A stretch of DNA of 64,000 nt. It comes from Sedimentibacter sp. zth1 (GTDB lineage: Bacteria > Bacillota > Clostridia > Tissierellales > Sedimentibacteraceae). Numbering within the stretch: the stretch's first letter is position 1; every line of letters begins with the position of its first letter. The notes beneath the pieces are model-generated. The model ran no database searches. It worked only from the letters and a program-made list of their open reading frames with translations, and was not told the DNA's origin. The position numbers and the translations under genes are program-made. This document shows, one piece after another, positions 43,035 through 52,327 of the stretch. The stretch is taken from NCBI RefSeq assembly GCF_017352195.1, contig NZ_CP071445.1:434001-498000 (forward strand), in the 5' to 3' direction.

Positions 43035-43249
43035 CTGTCAATTTCATATTTTATTTCATATATATCTTTTTCGTTCTGAAGGCATGTAAATACAATTCTG
43101 TGATTTCCAGCAAGAAGCTCGTCGTGTGTTTTTACAACCTTATCAATTTGTATAGTTTTTTCATCCTCACGCTTAAATCTAAGCGGTATAATAGTTCCAT
43201 CAGGTTTAAAAGCTGCCAAAACTTTAATGTTTTCATTTACAATTTTCAT
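43007..43249 (-). CDS. Small hypothetical protein cotranscribed with dinB
   Basis: 80 residues, 17 bases downstream of dinB in the same direction. Beta-rich, soluble: KVLAAFKPDGTIIPLRFKREDEKTIQIDKVVK then RIVFTCLQNEKDIYEIKYEI and YLFKV. Similar short genes accompany DinB-type polymerases in clostridia, but I know of no assigned function. The SD (GGAG) is rather distant. Transcribed from the LexA-box promoter, so probably damage-inducible. Confidence 0.65.
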   Translation of the reverse strand: MKIVNENIKVLAAFKPDGTIIPLRFKREDEKTIQIDKVVKTHDELLAGNHRIVFTCLQNEKDIYEIKYEIDSQKWYLFKV

Positions 43250-43266
43250 TTAAATAATCATACTCC

Positions 43267-44508
43267 TTACAAATTACTACTCATTCCGATATATTCATCT
43301 GATGGATAGCCTCCAAGTAAAGGTTGAAAATCTGTGTTTGCAAACATTCCTCTAATTATTGAGGTGTCACCATACTTATATCTTATTTTATCAATAGTTT
43401 TGTCTAAATCTTCGTTTTTTTTCGTTTCGTTATCTTCAAATATACTTATTTGTCTTGATGTACTAAAATCTAAATCTGAAACTCCTACTCCAAGTTGCCT
43501 AATAGGATTTCCATCCCAAATGTTGTCAAACAAATTGCATATGTTTTCATATATAGTATTGGTACAATCTGTTGTAAATGAAAGCTTTCTTTGTCGTGAT
43601 AGATATGAAAAATCACTGTATTTTATTCCTATACTTACAACTGTACAGTAAGCTTTTGCTTCTCTTAGTCTCCAAGCAGTTACCTCTATAAGACTTAAAA
43701 GTATTGTATGCGCAGTTTCTTTATCAGTAACATCAAATTTTAGTGTGCTACTATTGCCAACACTCTTAATTTGTTCTTCGCCTTTGAATTCTGAGTTATC
43801 TTTTCCCCAAGAATAATTGTAAATTAGTCTGCCGTGTGATTTTAAAAGTGCGGATAGTGCATTGTAATCATAATTGGCTAAATCTCCAATAGTGTGAATA
43901 CCTATTTTTTCAAGCTTTTGATTAGTTTTTCTACCTACCATGAATAAATCACCAACTGGCAAAGGCCACATTTTATCTTTTATCTCATTTGGAAAGCATG
44001 TATGACATTTGTTAGGTTTTTCAAAATCTCCAGCCATTTTTGCAAGTAATTTATTTTCCGAAATACCAATATTTACAGTATATCCAAACATTTCGTGAAT
44101 CTTAGTTCTAATATGATGTGACATTTTTATAGCTTTTTCTCTTGACATATCAGTAAACCTTATAAAACACTCATCTATACTAAACGGTTCTACATCTGGA
44201 GTAAATGTTTTTAAAAATTCTCTTAGTTTTTTGCTTGCTTTAGTATAAATGTTATAATCAGGAGGAACAACAAGTAGGTTAGGACATTTCTGTCTTGCTT
44301 CAAACAAAGATTCTCCAGTTTGGATTTTATATTTTTTAGCAGGTACAGATTTAGCTAACACTATACCATGCCTGCTTTTTTCGTTTCCTCCTATGACAGA
44401 AGGGACTTCGCGTATATCCCTTTCTATACCAATTTGTTTTTCGTGTGTAGCTTGCCATGATAAAAAGGCAGAGTTTACATCAATATGCATAATAATATTT
44501 GTAGACAT
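43267..44508 (-). CDS. dinB: DNA polymerase IV (Y-family)
   Basis: 413 residues; GGTG before ATG 44508. Y-family palm: MHIDVNSAFLSWQA (Asp of metal site A) and EPFSIDECFIRFTDM (Asp-Glu of site B). Thumb HhH region GRKTNQKLEKIGIHTIGDLANYD and a little-finger domain with LGVGVSDL follow. It copies damaged DNA with low fidelity. A LexA/DinR box lies in the promoter, so it belongs to the SOS response. Confidence 0.95.
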   Translation of the reverse strand: MSTNIIMHIDVNSAFLSWQATHEKQIGIERDIREVPSVIGGNEKSRHGIVLAKSVPAKKYKIQTGESLFEARQKCPNLLVVPPDYNIYTKASKKLREFLKTFTPDVEPFSIDECFIRFTDMSREKAIKMSHHIRTKIHEMFGYTVNIGISENKLLAKMAGDFEKPNKCHTCFPNEIKDKMWPLPVGDLFMVGRKTNQKLEKIGIHTIGDLANYDYNALSALLKSHGRLIYNYSWGKDNSEFKGEEQIKSVGNSSTLKFDVTDKETAHTILLSLIEVTAWRLREAKAYCTVVSIGIKYSDFSYLSRQRKLSFTTDCTNTIYENICNLFDNIWDGNPIRQLGVGVSDLDFSTSRQISIFEDNETKKNEDLDKTIDKIRYKYGDTSIIRGMFANTDFQPLLGGYPSDEYIGMSSNL

Positions 44509-44539
44509 TATAAATCACCAGAATTCTTTATTTGTATTT

Positions 44540-44568
44540 ATTATAGCAAACAATCGTTCGAATGTAAA
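44540..44568 (-). promoter_or_regulatory. SOS promoter of dinB with LexA/DinR box
   Basis: Minus strand: TTTACA (44563-44568), 17-bp spacer, TATAAT (44540-44545). The spacer holds CGAAC-GATT-GTTTG (44547-44560), a close match to the Gram-positive LexA operator CGAAC-N4-GTTYG. Confidence 0.85.
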
Positions 44569-44713
44569 TATATATTTTTTATTCTTCTATAGAAACTATT
44601 ATATCATATATATAATTTACCATAATTTTAATTATAATAAAACTTTTAAATGGCAATAATATATATGTCTTTAAAATTTGATTATCTAAGAAACAGAAAG
44701 GTAATAACTGGCA

Positions 44714-45520
44714 ATGAAAAACAAAATTAAATTATATGGATTTAATAATTTAACTAAAACTTTAAGCTTTAATATTTATGACGTTTGTTATGCTAAAGGA
44801 GAAAAAGAACAAAAAGAATATGTTGATTATATTGATGAACAATACAATTCAGAAAGACTTACCAATATTTTATGTGAAGTTACCAATATAATTGGAGCAC
44901 ATGTGTTAAATATTTCTAAACAAGACTACGATCCCCAAGGAGCAAGTGTGACTATACTGATATCAGAAGACTCTATAGATGAAAAAATATTAGATAATTC
45001 TTGTAATGGTGGAAAGCATATTTTGAAACCCAAAACGGTACTTGCGCATTTAGACAAGAGCCATGTAACTGTGCATACTTATCCTGAATATCATCCATAC
45101 AATTCAATAGCGACATTTAGAGTGGATATAGATGTATCAACCTGTGGGAAAGTTTCACCGCTAAATGCGCTTGATTATCTTATAGGAAGCTTTGATTCAG
45201 ATATTATAGCTATAGATTATAGAGTTAGAGGATTTACAAGAGACGTTAATGGTAAAAAATGTTTTATTGATCATGAAATACGTTCTATTCAAGACTATAT
45301 AGATGAAGAAACATTAAAAAAATATGACGCAATGGACATGAATGTATATCAAACAAATTTGTTTCACACAAAAATGCTTATAAAAGATATAAATCTGCAA
45401 AATTATTTATTCAAAATGGATACAAATGAATTTTTGCCACAAGAAAGATTGTCAATTAGCAACAATTTGCGTAAAGAAATGATAGAGATTTTTAATGGCT
45501 TAAATATATATGATAAATAA
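44714..45520 (+). CDS. speD: S-adenosylmethionine decarboxylase proenzyme (E. coli type)
   Basis: 268 residues, the length of the proteobacterial-type SpeD. The self-cleavage site is Lys115-Ser116 in [18 protein letters not shown], where Ser116 becomes the pyruvoyl group. It decarboxylates SAM to provide aminopropyl groups. Directly followed by speE (30 bases). SD AGAAAGG is moderately placed. Divergent from dinB. Confidence 0.95.
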   Translation: MKNKIKLYGFNNLTKTLSFNIYDVCYAKGEKEQKEYVDYIDEQYNSERLTNILCEVTNIIGAHVLNISKQDYDPQGASVTILISEDSIDEKILDNSCNGGKHILKPKTVLAHLDKSHVTVHTYPEYHPYNSIATFRVDIDVSTCGKVSPLNALDYLIGSFDSDIIAIDYRVRGFTRDVNGKKCFIDHEIRSIQDYIDEETLKKYDAMDMNVYQTNLFHTKMLIKDINLQNYLFKMDTNEFLPQERLSISNNLRKEMIEIFNGLNIYDK

Positions 45521-45550
45521 ATAATATTTTGAAATTACGGAGGTAAAAAA

Positions 45551-46411
45551 ATGGAATTATGGTTTACAGAAAATCACTCAGAAGAAGTTAGATTTTCAAT
45601 AAAGGTAGATAAACAATTATATTCAGGACAAAGCCCTTTTCAAAGGATAGATATACTTGATACAAAGGAATTTGGAAGAATATTTACACTTGATGGATAT
45701 ATTATGGTAACTGAAAAAGACGAATTTATATATCACGATATGATTGTACATGTTCCAATGGCAACAAACCCTAACATAAAAAAAGTATTAGTAATAGGTG
45801 CTGGAGATGGTGGAACAGTTAGAGAACTAACAAGATATAAAACTATAGAAAAAATTGATATGGTTGAGATAGATAAACAGGTTGTAGATGTATGCAAAGA
45901 ATATTTTAAACAAACTGCATGTGCCTTTGAAGATAGTAGAGTAAATTTATACTTTGAGGACGGAATAAAATTTGTGAAAACAAAATCTAATGAATATGAT
46001 TTAATTATAGTAGATTCAACAGATCCAATTGGACCAGGAGAAGGACTATTTACAAGAGAGTTTTATAAAGATTGTTTTAATGCTCTTAATGATGATGGAA
46101 TACTTGTAAATCAACATGAAAGTCCATATTATGAAATGTTTGCAAAGCAAATGAAAAGAGCACATAAACGTATAGAAGAATTTTTCCCAATATGTAGTGT
46201 ATATCAAGTTCACATACCAACATATTCATCAGGACATTGGTTGTTCGGATTTGCTTCGAAAAAGTATAATCCTGTAAATGATTTAGATGCTAAGGCGTGG
46301 AATGATTTAGGTTTGGAAACTAAGTATTATAATACAGATATTCACGTAGGGAGCTTCATGCTACCAAACTATGTTAAGGATATGCTAAAAAAATCTTGTG
46401 AAGAAGAATAA
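45551..46411 (+). CDS. speE: Spermidine synthase
   Basis: 286 residues; ACGGAGG before ATG. Contains KVLVIGAGDGGTVRELTRY (decarboxylated-SAM motif), ELWFTENHSEEVRFSIKVDKQLYSGQSPFQRIDI, IVDSTDPIGPGEGLFTREFY with catalytic Asp, and QHESPYYE. It transfers the aminopropyl group from decarboxylated SAM to putrescine. Second gene of a speDE operon; putrescine supply is not encoded here. Confidence 0.96.
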   Translation: MELWFTENHSEEVRFSIKVDKQLYSGQSPFQRIDILDTKEFGRIFTLDGYIMVTEKDEFIYHDMIVHVPMATNPNIKKVLVIGAGDGGTVRELTRYKTIEKIDMVEIDKQVVDVCKEYFKQTACAFEDSRVNLYFEDGIKFVKTKSNEYDLIIVDSTDPIGPGEGLFTREFYKDCFNALNDDGILVNQHESPYYEMFAKQMKRAHKRIEEFFPICSVYQVHIPTYSSGHWLFGFASKKYNPVNDLDAKAWNDLGLETKYYNTDIHVGSFMLPNYVKDMLKKSCEEE

Positions 46412-46429
46412 AAAATATATTATTAAAAT

Positions 46430-46470
46430 GAAGGTAGGTTAGCACATACATACTACCTATCTTCTTTTTT
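46430..46470. terminator. Bidirectional terminator after speE
   Basis: Arms GAAGGTAGGT (46430-46439) / ACCTATCTTC (46455-46464) followed by T7. It overlaps the end of the convergent coiled-coil gene. Confidence 0.75.
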
Positions 46471-46680
46471 TATTAATTCTTGTTCTCTTTCGTTTAAAAT
46501 CTGTTCTTTTTCTTCTAATCGTCTTTCTTTTTCTTTGAGCCTAAATTCCATAGCTTTTAAAGCTTTTTCTTTTAATTCAAGACTTTTTTGCTTTGCCTTT
46601 AAAATAGCATCAGTAGAAGGCTTAGATGCTTTTTTTATATAACAGCTATTTGTAAATTGATAATATTCTTCATCTTTCAT
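46453..46680 (-). CDS. Small coiled-coil protein of unknown function
   Basis: 75 residues from ATG 46680, chosen for AGAGGTG upstream; an earlier in-frame ATG (46689) lies in that SD. After MKDEEYYQFTNSCYIKKASK the last 50 residues form one long, highly charged helix with heptads (KALKAMEFRLKEKERRLEEK), a coiled coil. No signal peptide or other domain. Function unknown. Confidence 0.65.
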   Translation of the reverse strand: MKDEEYYQFTNSCYIKKASKPSTDAILKAKQKSLELKEKALKAMEFRLKEKERRLEEKEQILNEREQELIKKEDR

Positions 46681-46818
46681 AAAAATCACCTCTGAAATAA
46701 TATAATTATTATATCATAAAGTAATATAACAATAAATAACCAAATATGTTGATTATAGTATCATATAATGGTAATATAATGATAATTATATTGTTTTAAG
46801 GAGGCAGTTAGTATTAAG

Positions 46819-47787
46819 ATGGAGAATTTAAGTAAAAAAAGTCCAAAACAAACAATCTCACAAATAGGGGTAGCATTATTTATATTTGTGTTAATAGCAC
46901 AAGCAATTCAATTTCCGTTAGTTAAGATAATGCTATTATTTGATGAAAATGTATCATCACAACCATGGTTCCTATTTGTAGTTTCTGCAATAAGCTTGTA
47001 TTTGATAGGATTTCCAATTTATTTAATACTTATGAAGAAAATACCTACTAAAAAATTGGTTAAACCAGAAGAAGATAAAAAATATTCTATAAAAGAAATA
47101 ATAACATTTTTTCTAATAAGCTATACAGCTGCAATATTATTAAATCTAGTAAGTACAGCAGTTAATTTATTAATATCTATGATGAAAGGCTCAGAAGTGA
47201 TAAATCCTCTTGAGAAAGTTATTTCAGGATCAAGCATATGGTATGTGTTGATATTTGCATGTATACTAGCGCCAATTATGGAAGAAATAATATTTAGAAA
47301 AATACTTATTGACAAATTAAGTAGATTTGGTAGCACGGTAGCCATAGTTATTTCAGCATATGCGTTTGCTTTGTTTCATGGGAATTTGTCACAGCTTTTA
47401 TATGCTTTTGTATTAGGACTTATATTTGCATATATAACAGTTAAATCAGGTACTGTAAAATACTCTATAATTTTACATGTGTTAGTGAATTTTACAGGAT
47501 CGTGTGTGCCATTTATAGTTATGAATTTAGGCGAGAATGCAATTGTTGTCTTAGGAATAATTATGTGGATAGTAGTTATATCTGGAATAGTACTTTTTTT
47601 CAAAAAAAGAAAAGTATTATTTGCTAAAATTGGAGACAATGTATCAGAAAACGAGGAAGTATATATGAATGGTGAATTAATATATGAAAATGATAAGTTG
47701 CCACTTAGTAAAGCTTTTTTTAATGTTGGTATGCTTATGTTTTTAGCTATTTCAATTGTTATGATAATATTTGCTATAATGCAGTAA
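46819..47787 (+). CDS. CPBP family intramembrane metalloprotease
   Basis: 322 residues with about eight membrane segments. The CPBP (Abi/CAAX-like) motifs are present: EEIIFRKILIDKL (EExxxR) and FALFHGN (FxxxH), plus a further H/N in the SIILHVLVNFTG segment. Members cleave within membranes and in clostridia are often unlinked to prenylation. The SD AGGAGG is 14 bases from the ATG, longer than usual, but no better in-frame start is evident. Substrate unknown. Confidence 0.85.
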   Translation: MENLSKKSPKQTISQIGVALFIFVLIAQAIQFPLVKIMLLFDENVSSQPWFLFVVSAISLYLIGFPIYLILMKKIPTKKLVKPEEDKKYSIKEIITFFLISYTAAILLNLVSTAVNLLISMMKGSEVINPLEKVISGSSIWYVLIFACILAPIMEEIIFRKILIDKLSRFGSTVAIVISAYAFALFHGNLSQLLYAFVLGLIFAYITVKSGTVKYSIILHVLVNFTGSCVPFIVMNLGENAIVVLGIIMWIVVISGIVLFFKKRKVLFAKIGDNVSENEEVYMNGELIYENDKLPLSKAFFNVGMLMFLAISIVMIIFAIMQ

Positions 47788-47805
47788 ATAAGTAAGTATT
47801 CTAAG

Positions 47806-47858
47806 AAAAGCCTATAAAATTGTGTTCAAAACGGGACACAATTTTATAGGCTTTTTTA
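47806..47858 (+). terminator. Terminator after the CPBP gene
   Basis: Long arms (AAAGCCTATAAAATTGTGT and partner) with an 11-base loop and T run. Confidence 0.85.
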
Positions 47859-47926
47859 TATACTATTATTCTAATTACAAACTTGTCTCATATATATAGA
47901 TATATAACTCATAAGCGGAGGTAAAA

Positions 47927-50638
47927 ATGTCTATAAAGAAAAAAAAATCAAAAAAATTTAGTGGATTAACGGATAAAGATGTTAAAAAATCAAGGATTAG
48001 ATATGGCTCTAATGAAATTACTAAGAAAAAAAACAAATCTTTTTTAGCTCAATATGGAGAAAGCTTTGGAGATCCAACAATTAAAATTTTACTAGTTGCA
48101 TTATTTCTAAATGTCATATTCTTCATAAAAAATTTTAATTGGTTTGAATCAATAGGAATTGCTGTTTCGATTATTTTAGCAACATTGGTATCTACTATAT
48201 CAGAGTATGGTAGTCAATTAGCATTTGAAAAACTAATGGAGGACTCTAAAAAAGTAAAATGTAAGGTGTGGAGAAATTATGAACTTATAGAGGTGTTAAG
48301 CCAAGAAATAGTAGTAGGAGATTTTGTTCAGCTACAGGCAGGTGATAAAATACCAGCGGATGGAATTTTGACTTATGGCTCTATTGATGTTGATCAATCA
48401 GCTTTAAATGGAGAAACAGAAGAAATTCACAAGATTGCAATAGTTGATTTAAATGAAACAAAAATGAATGATAAAAACTTGTTAAATCCCAATATGTTAT
48501 TTAGTGGTGGGATAGTTTGCGATGGAGAAGGTATAATGTTAGTTCATGCTATTGGTGATAGTACATTTTATGGAACATTAGCATTAGAATTGCAAGAAGA
48601 AAAACAAGATAGTCCACTGAAAAAGCGACTAACACAATTAGCAAAAACAATTAGTAGATTTGGATATTTGTGTGCTATATTGATATTTTTATCATCCTTG
48701 TTTAATTCAGTAGTTATAAGCAATGATTTTAATATAGTAAAAATTGCAACATATATATTTACGCCATATGCTTTAATTCATGATGTGATAAGAGCAGCTC
48801 TTCTTGCAGTAACTATTATAGTTGTAGCTGTACCTGAGGGTTTGCCGTTGATGATAACAGTAGTTTTATCATCAAATATGAAAAAGATGGTAAAAGATAA
48901 TGTATTGGTTAGAAAACTTGTAGGAATTGAAACAGCAGGAAGTTTAAATATTCTTTTTACCGATAAAACTGGAACATTAACAACAGGTAAATTAAAGGTA
49001 GATACTTTTATTTCAGGTGATTGTACGAGTTATAGAAGTTCGTATGAATTAAATAAATGTAAAAAACTATGGAGATTATTATACATATCGTCAATTTATA
49101 ATAATAGTTCTCAAAAGGGAATAGAAAATCACAAAAAGACAATAATCGGAGGTAATTCAACAGATAAGGCTATATTTGAGTACGCTCTAAGGCATCCAGT
49201 TAAAAATTTGAATATAAACAAACTAGATATTATTCAGTTTAAAAGTGAAAATAAATATGCAACTACTAGTATTTCGGGTGATTTAAATATAACACTTATA
49301 AAAGGAGCTCCTGAAAAAATATTACCAAAATGCACAATGTATTATGATATTAATGGTAATAAGTCAAATTTAAATAATATTTTTACTATAACCACTAAAG
49401 TAAGAGAATTATCCAATAATGGTATAAGAGTTCTTGCTATTGCAACATCTGAAAAACATATTTCACAAGGTTCTCAAGAAAATAATTTTTCAAATTTAAC
49501 CTTGGTAGGTGTAGTGGGTATAAGGGATAAAATTAGAGAAAATGCATATGAAAGCATTGATGAGGCTACAAAAGCAGGTGTGCAAATTATCATGATAACA
49601 GGTGACGGAAGAGATACAGCAACTGCTATTGCAACAGAGTTAGGATTGTTGGAGGATAAAAATAAAAGAGTAGTAATTACATCAGATGAACTAAATAAAA
49701 TGGAAAACAAAGAAGTAAAAAGAATTTTTCCATCACTTAAAGTAGTTGCAAGGGCACTACCAAGTGATAAAACAAGACTTGTTAAAGTAGCTCAAAATAT
49801 GGGTATGGTAGTAGGAATGACAGGCGATGGAGTTAATGATGCTCCGGCTCTAAAAAAAGCAGATGTTGGTTTCTCAATGGGTAGTGGTACTGAAATAGCT
49901 AAAGAGGCAAGTGATATAATTATTTTGGATAATAACTTTTTATCAATAACAAAAGCGATACTTTATGGAAGAACAATATTCAAAAGCATAAGAAAATTTA
50001 TTATATTTCAGCTGTCTATCAACGTTTGTGCAGTTGGAATATCGTTGATAGGACAATTTATGGGGTTTGATACACCTATAACGGTAGTTCAAATGCTATG
50101 GATTAATATGGTTATGGATACACTTGCGGGCTTAGCATTTGCTGGTGAATCGCCACTTCCAGAGTATATGGAGGAAAAGCCTAAAAAATTGAATGAAAAA
50201 ATTATTAATAAATACATGGGTTCGCAAATTTTGTTTGCAGGAGTATTTACTACGTTAATGTCAATAGCTTTTTTGAAATTGCCTATAATCAATAATTTGT
50301 TTAGGCAATCATCAAATGATAGATATTTGCTCACAGGATTTTTTGCATTTTTTATGTTTGCAGCAGTATTCAATAGTATGAATGCAAGAACTCAAAGATT
50401 GAATTTATTTGCACATTTATTTAAAAATAAAGCATTTGTAGTTATAATGACTCTTGTTTTAGTAACTCAGATAATTTTAATTTACTTTGGGGGACCAGTT
50501 TTTAGGGCATATGGATTAACGTTAAAAGAGCTTAGAATATGTATTATGTTTGCCTTTTTAGTAATTCCAATAGATTTAATTAGAAAGGCATTACTAAGAA
50601 TGAAGGCTACAAAAGAGGAAATTGCAAAATTTTTATAG
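47927..50638 (+). CDS. Cation-translocating P-type ATPase, calcium (type II) class
   Basis: 903 residues. Phosphorylation site Asp346 in FTDKTGTLTTG; actuator LNGETEEI (TGE-like); hinge TGDGVNDAPALKKADVGFSMG; ion-binding M4 VPEGLP and M6 WINMVMDTLAGLAFAGE, with Asn/Asp of the calcium site. It resembles SERCA/PMCA-like bacterial calcium pumps that export Ca2+ with ATP. SD GGAGG before ATG. Transmembrane, monocistronic. Ion specificity is inferred from these motifs. Confidence 0.9.
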   Translation: MSIKKKKSKKFSGLTDKDVKKSRIRYGSNEITKKKNKSFLAQYGESFGDPTIKILLVALFLNVIFFIKNFNWFESIGIAVSIILATLVSTISEYGSQLAFEKLMEDSKKVKCKVWRNYELIEVLSQEIVVGDFVQLQAGDKIPADGILTYGSIDVDQSALNGETEEIHKIAIVDLNETKMNDKNLLNPNMLFSGGIVCDGEGIMLVHAIGDSTFYGTLALELQEEKQDSPLKKRLTQLAKTISRFGYLCAILIFLSSLFNSVVISNDFNIVKIATYIFTPYALIHDVIRAALLAVTIIVVAVPEGLPLMITVVLSSNMKKMVKDNVLVRKLVGIETAGSLNILFTDKTGTLTTGKLKVDTFISGDCTSYRSSYELNKCKKLWRLLYISSIYNNSSQKGIENHKKTIIGGNSTDKAIFEYALRHPVKNLNINKLDIIQFKSENKYATTSISGDLNITLIKGAPEKILPKCTMYYDINGNKSNLNNIFTITTKVRELSNNGIRVLAIATSEKHISQGSQENNFSNLTLVGVVGIRDKIRENAYESIDEATKAGVQIIMITGDGRDTATAIATELGLLEDKNKRVVITSDELNKMENKEVKRIFPSLKVVARALPSDKTRLVKVAQNMGMVVGMTGDGVNDAPALKKADVGFSMGSGTEIAKEASDIIILDNNFLSITKAILYGRTIFKSIRKFIIFQLSINVCAVGISLIGQFMGFDTPITVVQMLWINMVMDTLAGLAFAGESPLPEYMEEKPKKLNEKIINKYMGSQILFAGVFTTLMSIAFLKLPIINNLFRQSSNDRYLLTGFFAFFMFAAVFNSMNARTQRLNLFAHLFKNKAFVVIMTLVLVTQIILIYFGGPVFRAYGLTLKELRICIMFAFLVIPIDLIRKALLRMKATKEEIAKFL

Positions 50639-50693
50639 TATAAAAATGTTTATTTATAAAAAAGATTATTTAAAAATTATTTTTGAAAATCTC

Positions 50694-50724
50694 TTGACAT
50701 TAGTATGATACTATAGTTTAGTAT
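50694..50724 (+). promoter_or_regulatory. Promoter and palindromic operator of the MATE gene
   Basis: TTGACA (50694-50699); possible -10 TAGTAT (50719-50724, spacing 19). Between them the perfect palindrome TAGTAT-G-ATACTA (50701-50713), with a further half-site in the -10, suggests a repressor site. Confidence 0.5.
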
Positions 50725-50744
50725 TATACATAGAGGTGATATCA

Positions 50745-52085
50745 ATGAAAAAAAATTTTTTTAGGTATGTGGTACCTTCTGTTTTAGCAATGTGGGTATA
50801 TGCTTTATACACTATGGTGGATGGCATGTTCGTTGCTAAAGGTGTTGGTGAATATGCATTAGCTGCAATCAATTTATCGATGCCAATGATAAATACAATA
50901 TTTGCTGTTTCAATATTATTTGCTATTGGAACTTCAACAATTACATCAATTTTCTTAGGTCAAAAAGAAATAAGAAAAGCAAAAGAAGCTTTTAGTATGA
51001 ATATGAGTGTGCTTTTTGCCACTTGAATAGCTTTTATTGTTTTATGTTTGCTTAACATTGATGCTTTAGTTAATTTTCTTGGAGCAACAGATGCTACAAG
51101 GGAATATGTTAAGGAATATTTAACAATAATATTGTTCTTTAGTTGCTTTCAAATGTTGTCTTATTATATGGAGGTACTAGTAAAAGCAGATGGTTATCCT
51201 AAATTAGCAACAATCGGTGCATGCACCGCAGCTTGTTGCAATATAGTTTTAGACTATATATTTGTTATTAAACTAGGTTTTGGGATTAAGGGTGCAGCTT
51301 ATGCAACAGGAATTGCCCAAATGCTTTCCGCAACACTGTTTTTTATACATTTTCTGAGAAAAAAATCTATATTAGGATTTTGTAAATTTAGAATTAGTTT
51401 ATCGACAATTAAACGTACACTATGTATTGGTTTTCCAGATTTTATAGCTGAAATTTCAACAGGAATTACTATATTTATGTTTAATAAGGTAATATTGCTT
51501 ACGATAGGTGATATTGGAGTTGTAACATATACTGTTATTTCATATGCAAGTAATATGGTTTTAAATACAATGCTTGCTGTATCACAAGGTGTACAGCCAC
51601 TTATAAGCTTTAATTTTGGTAAAAAAGATAATAATGCTATATTTATTTATTTTAAATTAGCACTAAAAGTAGTAACTGTTTTTTCAATATTATCATATGG
51701 AATTTGTACTGTGTTTTCCAATACAATTTGTAGAGTGTTTATAAATTCTAATGAAGTTAATTTAATTAATTACTCAATTAAGTCATTAAGAATTTATGCT
51801 CTATCCTATTTAATAGTTGGATATAATGTCGTGTTAGCTGGTTTTTATTCATCTGTAGAAAAACCAAAATTTGCACTAGTTATATCTCTTGGCAGAGGAC
51901 TTATAGTTATATCAATTGTTCTTGTATTTATGACAAATCTATTTGGAGATACAGGCATTTGGTTATCACCATTTATATCTGAAATATTGGTTTTAATTGT
52001 TTCGATTGGAATATTTATAAAACAATTTTTGTGCTATTTCAACAATAAAAAAATATCAAACAAAATAAAAATAATTCAACAATAA
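50745..52085 (+). pseudogene. MATE family efflux transporter interrupted by one in-frame stop
   Basis: From ATG 50745 (GAGGTG upstream) the frame runs through MATE sequence (VVPSVLAMWVYALYTMVDGMFVAKGVGEYALAAINLSMP) until TGA at 51024-51026, and continues in the same frame without other damage to 52085 (YTVISYASNMVLNTMLAVSQGVQPLISFNFGKK, the second MATE half). Total about 446 codons, the normal length. A single change, for example TGG to TGA, would explain it. The second part has no good SD next to its first ATG, so it is probably not translated alone. A sequencing error is possible. Confidence 0.85.
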
Positions 52086-52103
52086 TATAAATCTAAAATT
52101 ATC

Positions 52104-52134
52104 AAAACATGAGGATTACACCTCATGTTTTTTC
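52104..52134 (+). terminator. Terminator after the MATE pseudogene
   Basis: AAAACATGAGG / CCTCATGTTTT arms around ATTACA with T run. I recognise no gene in the spacer to 52327. Confidence 0.85.
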
Positions 52135-52327
52135 ATACGCATAATAAATTATTTTATACAAAAATTTCCTTTAATTCACTGAATTATTGTGTCAATTTAT
52201 AAATTATAAAGTAGAATAATATGTTAAAGCTCAGATAAACGTTGAAAAATAGGGAAAAACACAGGTTGACTTTGAATTGTATGCTATGTAATATTAAGTT
52301 AAAAATACAAAAGGGGTGTTATTTGTT

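Noticed and set aside
51024-51026. UGA as selenocysteine or Trp codon in the MATE gene
   Set aside because: No SECIS-like hairpin was evident after it, MATE proteins need no Sec here, and other genes in the window use TGA as a stop.
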